This document shows, in pieces, positions 12,283 to 23,367 of a stretch of 64,000 nucleotides of DNA. Position 1 is the first letter of the stretch; the number at the start of each line of letters is the position of its first letter. The stretch lies in the NCBI GenBank assembly GCA_039881145.1, contig JAYKKI010000063.1, forward strand, positions 11,172,501 through 11,236,500, given 5' to 3'. Under the pieces are notes generated by a model. The model was not told the origin of the DNA, ran no database searches, and saw nothing but the letters and a program-made list of their open reading frames with translations. A program made the position numbers and the translations under genes. This stretch comes from Druceiella hillmani (taxonomy: Eukaryota > Arthropoda > Insecta > Lepidoptera > Hepialidae).

Positions 12283-12287
<5 letters not shown>
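11040..12287. other. No gene recognised; overlapping short frames
   Basis: Frames overlap on opposite strands at 11538-11843 (minus) and 11590-11784 (plus). The patch is somewhat richer in G+C than its surroundings, but neither translation shows a domain I know. A short duplication ('TATAATGAAAATGACAT') lies at about 11317-11370. Around 12060-12175 are two pairs of ~20-bp direct repeats ('TTTGTACAAxGTGCGxACTAA' and 'TTAGATGTCACC'). Confidence 0.45.
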
Positions 12288-12341
<54 letters not shown>

Positions 12342-12350
12342 CTTTTTTTT
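12288..12350. repeat. (TA)n microsatellite
   Basis: An uninterrupted TA dinucleotide run of about 60 bp. Confidence 0.95.
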
Positions 12351-12415
12351 TGTACGAAAGGCATTTAAGCTCCGGAATGTATTTGCCGAAAAACGATTAT
12401 AAATTTTATTTGCAG

Positions 12416-12522
12416 CATACATTGGGCCAATGCGCATCTGCGTAAAACCGTCGGTGTATTCAACGGATTACAAAGAGACTTTATGTGCCGACAACGAAGT
12501 ACTGAAACTATATGAAGTCTGA
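12416..12522 (+). CDS. Possible terminal coding exon, unidentified
   Basis: A strong splice acceptor (TTTTATTTGCAG, ending 12415) is followed by an open frame that uses varied, non-AT-driven codons for about 34 residues and stops at TGA 12520-12522. The translation begins YIGPMRIC and ends LKLYEV. The segment and the next ~200 bp are clearly richer in G+C than the surroundings, as expected of an exon plus 3' UTR. The acceptor requires a preceding exon ending one base into a codon, and I did not find that exon. I do not recognise the peptide. It could equally be a noncoding RNA exon or a transposon fragment. Confidence 0.3.
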
Positions 12523-13730
12523 TGGACACTATAGGGAGGATGATGGATAACAGAAGAACTGGTTGTTAATAATTTCCGATCAGAGAAGTCGTTAGTAAAG
12601 CTCAAGCAGAGCAGTCATCCTATACCGGTAGTCTGTCTGACTCCATCATTTGTTGCGCCCGAAGTGTCAATAATACCGAATTTGCTTATGTTTATGTAGT
12701 GAAGGAGCAACTACTTCAAAACTATCTCAAGTAATGCGATGCTGATAACTTTTCTTCATTATTTTTGGATAATTTTTGGCTGATTTATATTAAGATATTT
12801 TTAATTTTTTTTCCATTTTTATGATCGATTGTATTTGAGATCATTAGGAATACACAAAATGTTTGTAATTCAGTCTCATTTTCCTAACCATAGCAAATTT
12901 AAAGTTTTTATTGGCACAAAGTATATAGGAAAAATGCTTGTAATAGAGAGACAGATGCCAAGGTGACATTTTAAGTGTTTTCCATTTTTTAAATTTTAAC
13001 ACGGAATATTACTAAAAACATTTTATGAACACAGATATTTTGTTACTCCCTTAAGCCTAAACCTAAACCATTATACAGTCCTGCTTCATTAAAGATAAAA
13101 ATCTTCCCATGTAATATATTTTACTTTAAATGATACCGGGAACCTTTACGGTTTTGAAACGTAATTTAGGGCCTCGTATTCACAAATGGATTTCTGTAGG
13201 GTTGCGAAGATATAGTGCGCCACAAATACAACTAAATAAAGAAGAAAACCCTGCCTTTCGACATTAAATCAGCATAAATACATACAGTATGGAATTCGGT
13301 GTTTTCCTATGTAATGCTATATTTACGTCTGAGCTATAATCTGAATTTAAATCACTTATAAAATTGACATATAGTTAACTCATTATATATCTATACGGTG
13401 ATATATTTAGTCACCTTGTACGCGGCTTCGTTCGTGCTAATTTGGAACGCGACAACGGTAATTTAGATCAATACAAAATATTAAAAAAAAATAAAAAGAT
13501 CTGTTGAATTTTATAATATTTAAAGTATTATCTAGGTACTTCTGTACCAAATTATATCCGAATCGATTCAGAGGTTATTCTTATACTAAACAAGTAATAA
13601 TTTAGATTTTTGTGTTTATAATAAGCGGTTGGAATGTTTTAATTTCAGAATATATAAAATGGGTAATACACATGTTTTTTTATACTTTGCAATGTATTAA
13701 TTAACCTACATAGTTCATTTTGTATAAACG
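12523..13730. other. Exon-like G+C patch, then AT-rich DNA
   Basis: The first ~200 bp keep the higher G+C of the preceding exon candidate, and could be its 3' UTR. No clear AATAAA follows closely. The remainder shows nothing I can name. Confidence 0.35.
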
Positions 13731-13910
13731 TTAGATTTACTGTCTATATTAATGTTAGATTTGATGGTCATATTAAAGTTGGATTTGCTGTCCATATTAA
13801 CATTAGATTTACTGTATATATTAACTTAAGATTTGCTGTCTATATTGACGTTAGATTTGCTTACATATTAACGTTAGTTTTACTGTCTATATTACTATAT
13901 TACTACAGGA
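13731..13910. repeat. 24-bp minisatellite, ~7.5 copies
   Basis: TTAGATTTACTGTCTATATT plus four bases recurs at 13731, 13755, 13779, 13803, 13827, 13851 and 13875, an exact 24-bp period with scattered substitutions. The period is a multiple of three and one frame gives Leu-rich peptide repeats, but it is stopped inside the array and there is no start context. Confidence 0.9.
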
Positions 13911-15755
13911 TTGTGCTAATCTGTTCTGCCTTCTTTTTCTCAAAGTAATATATTTTTATGAATATTCTTCTAGAGCATACGTTTTTGAGTGGCTAAACAA
14001 TTTACACTCCGACATAAAAGTGCTCAGCCGACAATAAACACGTCTAAGGATTGTCGTAAAAAGTTATAAATCTTTATTTTTCTCTAAATACGGGAAATTA
14101 TTTTCTTTTTATATGGTTAGGGTTTCGTAACGCAAAAGGAAAAACGAAATTTTTGTAAGGTCACTCACTTATTCATCTGTCCGTCTGTTATAGCTTTTTT
14201 TTTCAGAAACTGCTTGGCATTGAAATTTTAAATTCTGCATAATATTAAGAGATATTAACTCGTATGTATTTCAATACTTAACACTTAAGAATACTTAAAG
14301 GGAATTTAAGGGGGGATATTAAGAACTTGAAAAAAACATTAAGTATCAAGTATTGTGAGGGGACACCCCTTGACAAGGCTAGTTACAGGGGTTTCAAAAA
14401 TAATTATTTTCATAATTTTAGATAGTATTTCTCCCAAGTTATGCTGAAAAATATACTATTAAGAATTTTATTATCTGAAACATTTCAAATTTACAACATG
14501 TACCTTTCACAGATTGTAAAACACTCTCGGTAAACTGTATTTGTAAAGAAGCGGGAAAACTCTAATGCGCCTAATATGTGTATAGACTGAAAGGCCACCA
14601 TAAGCATATATTGTGTTACATTGTGTATTATCTTCGCTAGTTTTCCTGTTTTTTAGGTACGATAAAAGTGATTACAAAGGTCTGAGCATCCCGAATGTGG
14701 ACTAAGTAACCGCCCCACCACGACGCTTAAGAAACTTTAGCCAATAGGATAATTTTATTTAAAGCACCGATATTTTGTAAATCAAACAAAATTTGTAAAT
14801 GACACTAATCAAAAATCTAGAACTAGACAAAAATCTGTGTGAAATAATTCGATTCTTTTTTTTGTGAGCGTCTTAATAAAATAAGTCGCTAGTGTTGTGA
14901 CAATCTAATAATAATTAGGTATTGTTATTTCACCTATACACCCCATAACATATGCAATAAAATACGTAACTCACCCTTATTTCCGAAACTACTGAACCTA
15001 AAATGAAGGGAAAGCAATATTTTTAAAAGCCTACTTAAAAGTTGAAAGCAAACCATAACGATGATTTTAAATGTCATAGATTATGAGGTATTCAAAATAA
15101 TATGACACCTCCTAATAAATTGTATTAGGTATAATTACGTATTTTTTGCCCTAGTTAGTAAATATTAGTGATGACTTATGATAAAATAAATTAACTTTAA
15201 AGAAAGTATTGAGTCCACGATTAGCGAACTAGACTCAGGTTTGCTCTGCTTTTTTTGCCTTTAGCTTCGTCAGCACAGACCGTAGTCTAATGTTATTTTA
15301 TTGTTATTGGAAAGAAGCCCACGTTTGGTATTTCCTTAAGAAATCTCTTGGTGTTCATTGAAAACGTTTATTACACGCATTCATTATCGCATCTTATATT
15401 CCACACTGTCGAAATATGCAGAAATATTTATGAAGCTTTCGCTATAAAACGATATAAAATCGTTAGGTAAAATGGTAAGGGTACTATATGTACGTAACGG
15501 GAGTCCATAACGATTTAATGGCATGTAACCTTATCCTAACGCCACCTAATGATCAGTTCATATAAATATTTCAAAAATGTTATTTATTAAAATTAATGTT
15601 AGAAGTTGAACTACTGACCATAGATAGCATTGTATATTATATCGTAACATACAGTTTATTTAATTAATTTGTTCTAATTATATTAATTTTTGCAAATTTA
15701 TTATAATCATTATTTGCAAGGTCGTTTATGTGACATAGTAAGAATAATAATCATT
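13911..15755. other. AT-rich intergenic DNA, no gene seen
   Basis: A degenerate 'CATCTGTCCGTCTGTTATAG ... TTTCAGAAACTGCTTGGCAT' segment at about 14170-14230 is a decayed dispersed repeat of the type also seen at 6370 and 20150. Nothing else is recognised. Confidence 0.5.
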
Positions 15756-15764
15756 ATTTTACAT

Positions 15765-15985
15765 AGAGTTTACAATTAATATATATTCATTGTAAACTCT
15801 TTGTAATTAAATTAGTTTTAAATAAATTTACTGACACTAGCTTTTTAGCTATTAATTTGAAGCAAAACTTGATTATTGTGAATTATTTATTTATAATTAA
15901 TTTAATTACACACATAGTTTACAATGAATATGTATTCATTAGTTATAAATAAATCATTCACAATAATCAAGTTTCGCTTCAAATA
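15765..15985. repeat. Nested inverted repeats (fold-back)
   Basis: About 15856-15896 and 15943-15983 are inverted repeats of ~41 bp with two mismatches (TTTGAAGCAAAACTTGATTA paired with its complement). Just upstream, GAGTTTACAA ... TTGTAAACTC forms a second hairpin around 15767-15800, and parts of it recur inverted near 15915. It looks like a fold-back element or head-to-head insertions. No coding capacity is seen. Confidence 0.7.
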
Positions 15986-15999
15986 TTATAGTAAGACAG

Positions 16000-16710
16000 A
16001 GCTGGTGACAGTACAATATATTGTTCTGGTGACAGTAAATATATCGTCGTTGAGTGTTATGTGTAATAGAGTTTATATCTAAGTAGATTAGACAAAATGA
16101 GAAGCGCGCTTAGGTAGCGCTGTCATTGTTAAAAAAATACTCTTGTAATATCGTATCTGCCCTTATTTCTTCATTAAAGACACTGTACAGATGCCAAATA
16201 TTTAGATAGATGTCAGTGGAGATATTGCTGCATTTTTTGTAATAATATATGATAATTAGAAACATGAAAAAAGAAAACTCCATGAAATTATTCTGTTGTT
16301 TTTATGTTCATTTTTTTTTTTCAGAAAAGTTTTTAAAATAACAAAAAAGAAATAAATGTGAAGATCTCTGATTTAAGAATATTAAAATTAAGAAATACGT
16401 GTATTTTTATATTATGTTTTTGCATCTGCCCTTCACTTATTTTATTAAAGACACTGTACTGATATAAAATATACGGCGGCAGACGCCAAAAAAAAAACAA
16501 TAAAAGTTATGACGCGCTAAACGGTAACAGGGCGCTTTCACTTATCCGATAACTGAAAAAAAGACAGACCTTTTTTTCAGTACGTAAAATCAGCATTCTG
16601 ATTGTCTTGTTTTCCTATTTTCATGTTTTTTATCATTACTAGGTCTGAAAAATCAGCATTTAAATTGTCTGCCTTTCCTATTTTCATGTTTCTTATCATT
16701 ACTTGGCATC
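16000..16710. repeat. Cluster of short direct duplications
   Basis: Three pairs are visible: CTGGTGACAGTA twice about 24 bp apart near 15999-16045; 'CATTAAAGACACTGTAC' with 'ATCTGCCCTT' near 16157-16190 and again near 16428-16460; and a ~60-bp unit containing 'CCTATTTTCATGTTT' with 'TTATCATTACT' at about 16588-16645 and 16650-16705. They suggest repeated slippage or nested elements. No gene is seen. Confidence 0.6.
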
Positions 16711-17480
16711 AGGCTTATTATTAAAAATAGTATTTTTTTAAATTGAAATTTTTAATAATGAAAGTAACAGCACTACATAAAGAGTCAGAAGTTACTTTTC
16801 TTGCTTTTTATGAATTCATTTTAATATTTAACGCAATGTGCCTGACGATGAAGTCATTTATTTTTTAAAATGCCATAATAATTAGAAAAAAAAGTAATTA
16901 TTTTTAAATGTAGTAGGATAAATAACTGTCAATTGCATTTACCTTGTCTTGAACTTATGAGGATTGATTAAAAGAAAACAGGCAGACGCGATGTTATTGC
17001 TTAGGATATTTGTTTTTATTATCTCAAAATAAATGAAAGGAAGGAATGCTTTTATTATTGATGTTGCTTAATTCTGTATTTTATCAACCTCTGTCAATTG
17101 ATGTAATCGTATCAAAATTATTACCGCCAGCTCCCTAATTGGGTATTTGACTAATTTTTTTTATTTCATTAATCATAATTTCAAGGTACAAGCTGATGAG
17201 GAGTGAAAAGTTTTTTTAATAATCTTAAAATTGCCCGAGTTATAAAAGTTTAAATTTAACCATTAGAGAAGGACGGCAATTCTGTGTTGTGAGGTCATTT
17301 TTAATATTGTACATTATATTCTACGAGAGGAAAAGAGACAGGGATATACCCAACTCTATCAGTATCTTCAAATTTAGAAGCTTAAAACTGGCTTATTTTT
17401 CAATAAATTTTTTAATTTTTTTACAAGACTGGTTTTTAATTAAATTATATTTCACAATATTATACCAAAAGTATAAAAAT

Positions 17481-17925
17481 TTAGAATGAGTCAACTGCCG
17501 CATTGCAAAGATGATGCTGTTATTTATTAAATTATATTTCTGTTATTTATTAATTAAATGCTGTTATTTATTAATTAAATTTAGAATGAGTCAACTACCG
17601 CATTGCAAAGATGATGCTGTTAATTATTAAATTATATTTCTGTTATTTATTAATTAAATGCTGTTATTTATTAATTGAATTTAGAATGAGTCAACTACCG
17701 CATTGCAAAGATGATGCTGTTAATTATTAAATTATATTTCTGTTATTTATTAATTAAATTTAGAATGAGTCAACTACCGCACTGCAAAGATGATGCTGTT
17801 ATTTATTAAATTATATTTAATTAAATTATATTTCACAATATTATATGAAAAATATCAAAATTTAGAATGAGTCAACTGCCGCATTGCAAAGATGATGCTG
17901 TTATTTATTAGGGTGGAGTGAAGAA
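17481..17925. repeat. ~100-bp tandem repeat, 5 copies
   Basis: TTAGAATGAGTCAACTxCCG followed by CAAAGATGATGCTGTTA begins at 17481, 17581, 17681, 17760 and 17862. Spacings are 100, 100, 79 and 102 bp. Between the conserved ~45-bp cores are AT-rich 'TTATTTATTAATTAAAT' stretches of variable copy number. No coding. Confidence 0.9.
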
Positions 17926-18144
17926 GCATTTTTTTTATTACCATGGTGGAATGCTTATAAAAAGCTAGTACATGGATTAATTCGGTAACTTAGAACATAT
18001 CTTTGGTCTAATTTTATATGGGGTGATACAGCGCCCCTAATGTTGCATACCGGCGATATTCTAATAGTGAAAGTTTAGATGTTTGTTAGTTAATAATTTT
18101 CTAATCAAGCGACGATTTAATATCAGGTTTGGAATGTAACCAAG

Positions 18145-18146
<2 letters not shown>

Positions 18147-18200
<54 letters not shown>
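18147..18200. repeat. (AT)n microsatellite
   Basis: An uninterrupted AT dinucleotide run of 54 bp. A minus-strand open frame across it is an artefact of the repeat. Confidence 0.95.
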
Positions 18201-18203
<3 letters not shown>

Positions 18204-18727
18204 ATGTATTCTCTACGGTTTCGAACACGTGGAATGTTAATGCCACCAAAAATATGTTTCGATGAGTGTTACTAAATTCTGCTTAAACCGTATGGATTTT
18301 CATAAGCTGGATCATATCACAGGCACAGCTAAATATAAAGTATGACCAAGAATATTTTTTAAATATTAAGTGAATTCATTAGGAATACTTTTGGAAGTAT
18401 TCCATCACGTACAGTATATGATAAATCTATGTAAATAATCCAATTTTCACGAAGAAACGACTTGCTATCAAAGGTTACTTTATTTATTTATTTACTTGAC
18501 TAATTTACAGTACAAATTAAAAAGTTGGATAAATTAGTTAGAAACAAATAAACATAGAAAAAATATTATACACATTTTTTTTAATAATCAAAATAATATT
18601 AAAATTATTGTTAAACTCGCTATTACAATAAAGCTTGAATCGTCCGAAAATCATACATTCTCATTCCTGAATTTGCCAATCCGGCAGAAGACAATGTTAA
18701 CATCCGTAGCAGATTTCACTATGAATT

Positions 18728-18919
18728 GATAGAAGCCAGGAAGCACACGACAGAAAACCGCTGAACATCGTTGAAAATATTCACAATATGATCATGCAAC
18801 GTAACCATGAGTATGCCGAGATTTTGTACGAATGTATTCAAAGTAAAGCCAAACAAGTGACAAATAATTACAATTATTGGAAAAGTTCGTCTGAAAATAA
18901 ATTATTATTGCGTCGTTAG
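18728..18919 (+). other. Open frame of unknown origin
   Basis: About 64 codons are open from the stop at 18723 to TAG at 18917-18919. The composition is Asn/Glu/Lys rich with charged helical-looking segments (IVENIHNMIM, YAEILYECIQ) and is unlike the AT-driven frames nearby. Its first ATG is internal. I do not recognise a domain. It may be decayed transposon coding sequence or an unannotated exon. Confidence 0.2.
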
Positions 18920-19046
18920 AAATATTAGAATGCAGTTTACTGCTTAGATACCTTTAATGAACAGAGCTTATATGTTTATTCTATTATTCTGTAATTTTTG
19001 AGAAGTATATTTTACAGTAAGTGGTCTAACGTTACCATGGAAAATT

Positions 19047-19110
19047 TAGTCGGTTATCTCTTTATTGTTAGGCTATTAGCTAATGATCTAACAATAAGGA
19101 AAACCAACTA
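19047..19110. repeat. Imperfect hairpin, ~24-bp arms
   Basis: TAGTCGGTTATCTCTTTATT..GTTAG and CTAAC..AATAAGGAAAACCAACTA are inverted repeats around a ~16-base loop with a two-base length difference. It is probably a MITE remnant. Confidence 0.6.
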
Positions 19111-19489
19111 ATAGATATTCGACGAATAGTCAAACAATTCTAGTCGATCTAATTGCTCACAGTAAACCGCTGCATTCATCATAGATCCTCCCGGGAGCAA
19201 CTACCGACGAATAATGTCGTTGATGTTACATCAACAACTCAGTATTACTTTTTAGTATTCAGTTCAGTTTAAAATACTGAAACTTTAGTTTAAAATCAAT
19301 TAAATATTGTTCAATGTTACTTGTGTTTTTTACACGTATCACATATTTTAATCCTGCCAATTTAATGTTTTACATTAGGTATAAATAATTATTATTGGTG
19401 TGTTATTAGGTAAATTGTGTTTGGTATAACTTCGATCTTTCGAAATTTTTATCGATTTATTTTAACACGTTGTCTCATCTCTAACATTA

Positions 19490-19606
19490 GTTCCGAGGAC
19501 GCTCGCTACTGTGCACGCTCAATATCAGCGCCAAAATGGCGAGAATCAAATTATATCATTACGATGTTTTGTATAGCCAGTCCAGCATAACAGATCAGTG
19601 AGTTAG
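19490..19606 (+). other. Possible noncoding 5' exon
   Basis: A G+C-richer patch upstream of the gene start holds an ATG in good context (CAAAATGG, 19536) with a 21-codon frame that closes at TGA, followed at once by a donor-like AG|GTACGT (19607). It could be an alternative leader exon of the gene whose ATG is at 21406. There is no direct evidence of splicing. Confidence 0.2.
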
Positions 19607-20034
19607 GTACGTATAAATTGTTAAAATGTCAAGTGTTCATAATATTTTTATGAAACTGCACTAAGTCATTGACGTTTGTATTTACATATGTGAAACCAGA
19701 ATTTCTGACAATGCCCAAATTTTGAACTTCGCATCGAGATGAAGCATACTCTAAAATATATAAGTATTTCTTCACATTAACATTACGTGGGCACTCCATC
19801 AAAAGCCGTTGAGTAATTTTTTATGTAATTTCCAAAAATTTAAAGAACCAGATGATTTAATTTTCTATCGTCTGTTTTATCCCTTGATCTCAATTTTCTC
19901 CAAAAAATATTTAAAACATGTATTTTTTGTTTTAACACTTTTATTATATGTGTTGATAAAAAGAAAAAAGTTGATATTTTCAGGCTTCTTATCTTAATAT
20001 CCACAAAATATTTTTAAACACTCCATTTTATTAC

Positions 20035-20500
20035 TGACTGGCCGTGCCTCGCGGTTTCACTCGCGTGGAAGATCTAAATTGCTGCTTTCCCTCCGCGGTC
20101 ACAAAATGCCTCCGCTTCGCTCCATCCATTATTATAGGATAACTTTGTTGTCCGTCCATCAGTCTGTTTGTCAAAGCTCTTTTCCTCAGAGACGGCTTGA
20201 GATATCAAGTTGAAATTGATTTAGTATACTGAGAGCAATGGTCTTAGATTGCTGAAAACATTTTTTGGGTCACGTAACTAAAAGGTATGACCCTTTAAAG
20301 CTAATTTTTTATGATTTATACAGTCATCAAACCTATAGGGTACTTCCAGATGACTTTAGAGCACAAGCGAATGGAAAAATCGAAAAATAAAATTATATAT
20401 TAATTGGAAATACTATGTACGCTTAAATATTTATAAGTGTACGGAAACCTGGTAGTATGAATTCTATTCGTCTTGACAGGTTTTTCATTACTAAATTAAT
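20035..20500 (+). repeat. Decayed dispersed retroelement-like repeat
   Basis: Ordered motifs run along the segment: 'GGCCGTGCCTCGCGGTTTCA', 'CTCGCGTGGAAGATCT', 'TTGTCCGTCCATCAGTCTGT', 'CAGAGACGGCTTGAGATATC', 'GGAAATACTATGTACGC' and 'GTACGGAAACC'. This order is the one I remember for a common lepidopteran repeat whose copies often sit near genes. No coding remains. Confidence 0.5.
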
Positions 20501-21405
20501 ATTATATATTTAAATCTCTCATTCCATAGGATTTTAATTTGAGCAGTACGCAATTTACTTGGGGGTAACATTTTTTTAGCAGTTGAACTAAATTCCATCT
20601 CCCGCGCATAAATTATTTTTCAGACGTCGAATTATTGTTTTCATGACTTATCTATATTCTGTAACTAACTGTTCTAAATATTATCAACTCTTACCTTAAT
20701 TAATATTTGAGAAAAAAAGACAAACAGATAAATGGACACCCATTTTATTCTATAAATATTCCAATTCTATAAGTGTTTCTTCTATAAAAATTTAAACAAA
20801 ATACTAAAATTTCTTTTTGAATATTGTTGTTAGTTGATCGAAATATATATCTGTTTGTTTATAAAAAATAATTAAACATATGTATCCTCAATATTTATCT
20901 TAATAATAAGATAAGTACTGTGGCAATCAAATAAGTATCAAAATGTTTTTAAAATTCAAAAGCATTCAAATGTTTTTAAAATCCAGACAAGTATTAAATG
21001 TTCAACGTAATACGAATATATGACACGAACAAAATATGCCCCGATCCATAAGATGAAAGCAAATGGAATAAAAACACTTGTCAAAGCGGCTAGACGGAGC
21101 TCACGATCAATAACGAACCAGTACATAAGTTCCCTGTGGAGAGAAGCTCACTACGCAGAATCCAGCCCCCGATCTGACGTTTTGCACTACTGCGCCCATA
21201 ACTTAACACGATAACAAAACAAAAACGGCAATATAGACAGTTTTTTCTGAATTTTCGAGAGTTTAAACTGTATTTGTAGTGCTAGGAAACGAATTTGCAA
21301 CAGTTGTATGCAGATTTTTATGTAAAATTAATTTGTCGAGTGGTGAAACGCGAGTTTTATATTCGTTTTGTGTAGGCTGCCATTTTAGCGTGTGCGAAAT
21401 TCGCG

Positions 21406-21424
21406 ATGGGAACCGATTTTGACG
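21406..21424 (+). CDS. Coding exon 1, small tail-anchored membrane protein
   Basis: ATG at 21406 has a purine at -3 and G at +4, and is the first ATG in its frame after the in-frame TAG at 21373-21375. The exon encodes MGTDFD plus the first base of the next codon, then meets a consensus donor (G|GTGAGT, 21425). This phase-1 end fits the acceptor at 34967 exactly: the split codon becomes GCA (Ala) and the joined frame is 297 nt including the stop. The 5' flank (about 21090-21400) is richer in G+C than the surroundings, as expected near a transcription start. TTTTATATTCG at about 21355 is a weak TATA candidate. The start is inferred from signals and phase. A cassette exon in the intron cannot be excluded. 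Confidence 0.65.
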
Positions 21425-22381
21425 GTGAGTACTAGTGTAGAATAATTGCTTGCTAGTGTTGCTTTGACCGCTTTAATGATGATTATTAGAAATATTGTTA
21501 ATGAAACTAACACGTATTTGAATAATGGCAATGACCTATATATCACTTAAGTAATGCTTATCAAAACTATTATCCGACGTAGACGTACTTTAACTACGTC
21601 TACGTCGTCATAAAGAATTTCAAATATTGAATTTATTTTATAGTGTTGTAATATCCGATAACAGAGGAAGTTATTAATAGATAATGGAATAGAAAAATAC
21701 GATTTATAGGCGGTTGGAAAATATATTGACTTTTTTATTATTATCAAAGTATAGAAAGAATGAATGTTGTTTTAAATAGAAAGGTGATAACGAAAATTCT
21801 AGAAATTATCATTCTAACCCTTTTATTTGCATTTTTGAAAATTGTTGTTTGCGTATCTTATATTCGATAAGATGATAATTTAAATACTTCACAAATATTA
21901 GTCGTTACTATTAGTTTGTTATATTAAATAAATTTCAAACTTTGCATATAATGACGTTTGAGGTAAATTTGTAATTTTAAAAATTTTTTTGGGTTTATAT
22001 TTGCAATTTTATCGAGGCAATCGTTCTCCATCTTTTTCCATTTCAATATATCAAGACGTATATTTGATTTTTAATTTCTTCTTAGGGGTATGAAAATATC
22101 CTAGGTCGGTTCATTCCAATATGATTCAATTTTGTCATTCAGTAGCTTGCAGTATCAACTGTATGTTCACGTTTTACAGTAAATTCCTTCTTATAGTATC
22201 TGGTTATTTTTTCCCATTAACTCCATATATGTGAGGGAAAATTATTGAAGAACTTCTGAACTTCTCTTTTTCATTCTATGTTTTATAAGTTTCAAAATCA
22301 ATTAAAGGTTAATTGATTAAGAAAATTAACAACATGATCGACTAAGATTATATCGATGTTTGAGTATAATTACATAGCTGG

Positions 22382-22384
<3 letters not shown>

Positions 22385-22423
<39 letters not shown>
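22385..22423. repeat. (AT)n microsatellite
   Basis: An AT dinucleotide run of about 39 bp. Confidence 0.95.
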
Positions 22424-22426
<3 letters not shown>

Positions 22427-22878
22427 GGGATTTTCTTAGTGAGAAAAAAATCACAGTGTAATGAAAGCTCTACCAATAGAAACAAAAAACAATGAACTTC
22501 GAAATTTGCAAATATTGAATATTACTTTTTAATATCTGTTAGGTTGATTAAAAATGTATGTAAAACTTTTCCATTGTAACTGGTTACCATGATGGATATC
22601 GTTTTTTTACTTGATTAGTATTTTTTTTATTGATAGTATTAGTAGTATTACCAAATTTAAATTGCCAACAATAAAACAATGATTAAAAAATAAATATGAA
22701 AAGAAAAACAAATGAAATTAATAATCCGTGTTGGAGCGCCTCCGTTAGATTCGCCGGCGCCGTCGTTAGATTCAATTCGTGCCTGTCTTTTTGTGGTAAT
22801 TTAGCGGATTTAGCGAAAAAATAATTTAGCAAGCTTGGATTGGGGTAGCAGAAGACGATAGATTTTCGATGTATTTCA

Positions 22879-23364
22879 TGAACTAATTTGTTATATATAA
22901 CTTAAGTGTGAAGCAATACTTAAGTCATATATCGTACTAATTCATTAGATATAACTTAAGTGTGAAGCAACACTCAAGTCATATATCGTACTAATTTATT
23001 ATATATAACTTAAGTGTGAAGCAACACTCAAGTCATATATCGTACTAATTTATTATATATAACTTAAGTGTGAAGCAACACTCAAGTCATATATCGTACT
23101 AATTTATTATATATAACTTAAGTGTGAAGCAACACTCAAGTCATATATCGTACTAATTTATTATATATAACTTAAGTGTGAAGCAACACTCAAGTCATAT
23201 ATCGTACTAATTTATTATATATAACTTAAGTGTGAAGCAACACTCAAGTCATATATCGTACTAATTTATTATATATAACTTAAATGTGAAGCAACACTTA
23301 AGTCATATTTCGTACTAATATATTATTCATAACTTAAGTGTGAACCAATACTTAAGTCATATAT
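22879..23364. repeat. 54-bp minisatellite of hairpin-forming units, 9 copies
   Basis: Units start at 22879, 22933, 22987, 23041, 23095, 23149, 23203, 23257 and 23311, an exact 54-bp period. Each carries a 10-bp arm ACTTAAGTGT, a six-base loop GAAGCA and the opposite arm ACACTCAAGT, framed by ATAT on both sides. The first and last one or two copies have CTTAAGT in the second arm, making a perfect inverted repeat. The central copies have CTCAAGT, one A-C mismatch on this strand but a G-U wobble in RNA from the other strand. There are no unique spacers, so it is not a CRISPR array. The array ends only about four bases before the left inverted repeat of the neighbouring TIR element. Confidence 0.92.
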
Positions 23365-23367
23365 GGA

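Noticed and set aside
21020..21214. A 64-residue plus-strand protein upstream of the gene
   Set aside because: It is basic and Ser-rich with no domain, and lies in the presumed promoter or leader of the gene at 21406.
22879..23364. Regular 54-bp repeats resembling a CRISPR array
   Set aside because: The whole unit repeats with no unique spacers, and the sequence is eukaryotic intron DNA without cas genes.
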